A DNA stretch of 64,000 nt, taken from NCBI GenBank assembly GCA_016801845.1, contig CM028909.1:16407313-16471312 (forward strand). Reading direction: 5' to 3'. Both the position numbers and the translations under genes were made by a program. The stretch is from Polydactylus sextarius (lineage: Eukaryota > Chordata > Actinopteri > Polynemidae). Below the pieces are notes generated by a model that ran no database searches, was not told where the DNA came from, and saw only the letters and a program-made list of their open reading frames with translations. Below, piece by piece: positions 62,915 to 64,000 of the stretch; the stretch's first letter is position 1, and every line of letters begins with the position of its first letter.

Positions 62915-63153
62915 ATATTTTCAACTGAAGGTCATACTGGAGAGAGGAAAAAGAGGATTACTATATCTTCAAGGAGTTGAGTGAAAGCTCCCGCAATTGA
63001 CTGCAGAGCTTCACAAGGATCAGGGCCTGTTTGGCTCCTGCTGCCATGACAGACATCACCCCCTGAGCTTCTCGCTGACACCCTATGACAGGGGAGGATG
63101 GGTGATGGGCCCGTGAAATTCAGCGGACTCTTTCCTCCCTATGCCATCCTCTC
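62915..63153 (+). other. gpr61: gpr61 5' UTR in the coding exon, with five upstream ATGs
   Basis: After the acceptor at 62914, ATGs occur at 63046, 63085, 63098, 63105 and 63141, none in frame with the receptor. Three give ORFs of 3-6 codons. Two (63098-63250 and 63141-63245) run across the main start codon. Confidence 0.55.
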
Positions 63154-64000
63154 ATGGAGAATCCCGTCACATCGAGCCCCTCATGGAACACTTCTCTCTC
63201 TGCCCTCCCCACATTTTCAGCCTCGCTGCATCCAAAGCTCTCTAACGTGACCCTGCCCGGCACGGGCACCGAAGGCGGGGTAGATCTGAATGAGTCCTTG
63301 GCGTTGTGTGCTATGCTCATCATGGACGTGCTGGCAGTGGTGGGGAACTTAGCTGTGATGATTGTCATCACCAAAACGCCACAGCTCCACAAATTTGCTT
63401 TTGTATTTCACCTGTGTCTGGTGGACCTGCTGGCAGCACTGGTGTTGATGCCTCTGGGGATGCTGTCAGACCGAATCCTGGTGGATGAGGCGCTATGTCG
63501 GAGCTACCTCTACTTGAGCGTGTGTCTAGTGAGCGCCGCCATCCTCACCATCTGTGCCATCAATGTGGAGCGCTACTACTACATCGTCCACCCCATGCGT
63601 CATGAGGTGAAGATGACAGTGGGGGTGGTGGTAACGGTCGTGGTAGGAATCTGGATTAAAGCTGTCATCATGTCAGCGCTGCCTCTCCTGGGGCAGCTGC
63701 TTCAGGGGGGTCAGAGTCCTCCTGGGACTCCCTCTGTCCCCATTCCTGGTCAGAGACACTGCTCCCTTCACTGGATGGGAGGCAGGACCACACGTCTGCT
63801 TTTCATGGTTTTCTTTACATTTATTTATTTTCTTTGCCCTGTCATGATCATTCTGGTTGTCTATTGCAACATGTTCAAGGTGGCACGAGTAGCAGCTATG
63901 CAGCACGGGCCCCTCCCCACCTGGATGGACACGCCACGACAACGGTCTGAGTCCAGCAGCAGCCACTCCACCATGGCAGCCAGCCTTGGAGGAACTGGTG
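63154..64000 (+). CDS. gpr61: GPR61 orphan class A GPCR, N-terminal 282 codons, cut by window edge
   Basis: Constitutively Gs-active orphan biogenic-amine-like receptor of brain in mammals. The start ATG at 63154 opens an N-tail with sequons at N12, N31 and N46. TM1 has GNLAVMIV; TM2 has HLCLVDLLAALVLMPL; the extracellular-loop Cys is in ALCRSYLYL; TM3 ends ERYYYIVHPMR, with ERY in place of DRY as in human GPR61; TM4 is rich in Val and ends SALPLLG; the second loop has HCSLHW; TM5 has FLCPVMIILVVYCNMF. Intracellular loop 3 (VARVAAMQHGPLPTWM, TPRQRSES) is nearly identical to human GPR61, which makes the identity firm over GPR62. TM6 and TM7 lie beyond the window. Confidence 0.96.
   Translation, partial: MENPVTSSPSWNTSLSALPTFSASLHPKLSNVTLPGTGTEGGVDLNESLALCAMLIMDVLAVVGNLAVMIVITKTPQLHKFAFVFHLCLVDLLAALVLMPLGMLSDRILVDEALCRSYLYLSVCLVSAAILTICAINVERYYYIVHPMRHEVKMTVGVVVTVVVGIWIKAVIMSALPLLGQLLQGGQSPPGTPSVPIPGQRHCSLHWMGGRTTRLLFMVFFTFIYFLCPVMIILVVYCNMFKVARVAAMQHGPLPTWMDTPRQRSESSSSHSTMAASLGGTG

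Overview
This is ordinary nuclear DNA of a vertebrate, almost certainly a ray-finned (teleost) fish. The genes are spliced with GT-AG introns, the introns are short (sort1 packs 20 coding exons into about 12 kb), the spacer DNA is AT-rich and crowded with TA/TG, GATA, GAAA and CTC microsatellites, and several intergenic blocks look like common teleost transposon debris. There are no operons, CRISPR arrays, phage or bacterial signals.

Layout (+ strand coordinates): nfya (CCAAT-binding subunit NF-YA) on the minus strand, 134-3587, its 3' end running off the left edge; ngrn (neugrin) on the plus strand, 5628-7299; sort1 (sortilin) on the minus strand, 10216-21926, tail-to-tail with ngrn; a synaptophysin-like gene (sypl2-type by position) on the plus strand, 25761-27914, head-to-head with sort1; atxn7l2 (ataxin-7-like 2) on the plus strand, 30305-34612; amigo1 on the minus strand, 40605-42140 (single coding exon), tail-to-tail with atxn7l2; then about 18 kb of spacer; and gpr61 (orphan GPCR) on the plus strand from 63154, cut by the right edge. 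For every multi-exon gene I joined the exons by hand and checked that phases and codon counts close.

The order sort1 / sypl2 / atxn7l2 / amigo1 / gpr61 is that of human 1p13.3, but PSMA5 (between SORT1 and SYPL2 in human) and CYB561D1 (between ATXN7L2 and AMIGO1) are not seen, and nfya plus ngrn sit next to sort1, unlike human. The genes do not form one pathway. They cover transcription (nfya, atxn7l2), mitochondrial rRNA biology (ngrn), membrane and vesicle proteins (sort1, sypl) and neuronal surface proteins (amigo1, gpr61).

I found no new multi-gene system. The best leads are: the SCA7 zinc module of atxn7l2 has lost two of its four zinc ligands in perfect alignment register; the last coding exon of sort1 holds only DLLE plus stop, so the dileucine sorting signal depends on one splice; a 554-bp inverted-repeat (MITE-like) element lies in the last sort1 intron; two related transposon fragments flank amigo1; the nfya promoter carries three CCAAT boxes, the binding site of its own product; and gpr61 has five upstream ATGs, two of which open ORFs overlapping the true start.
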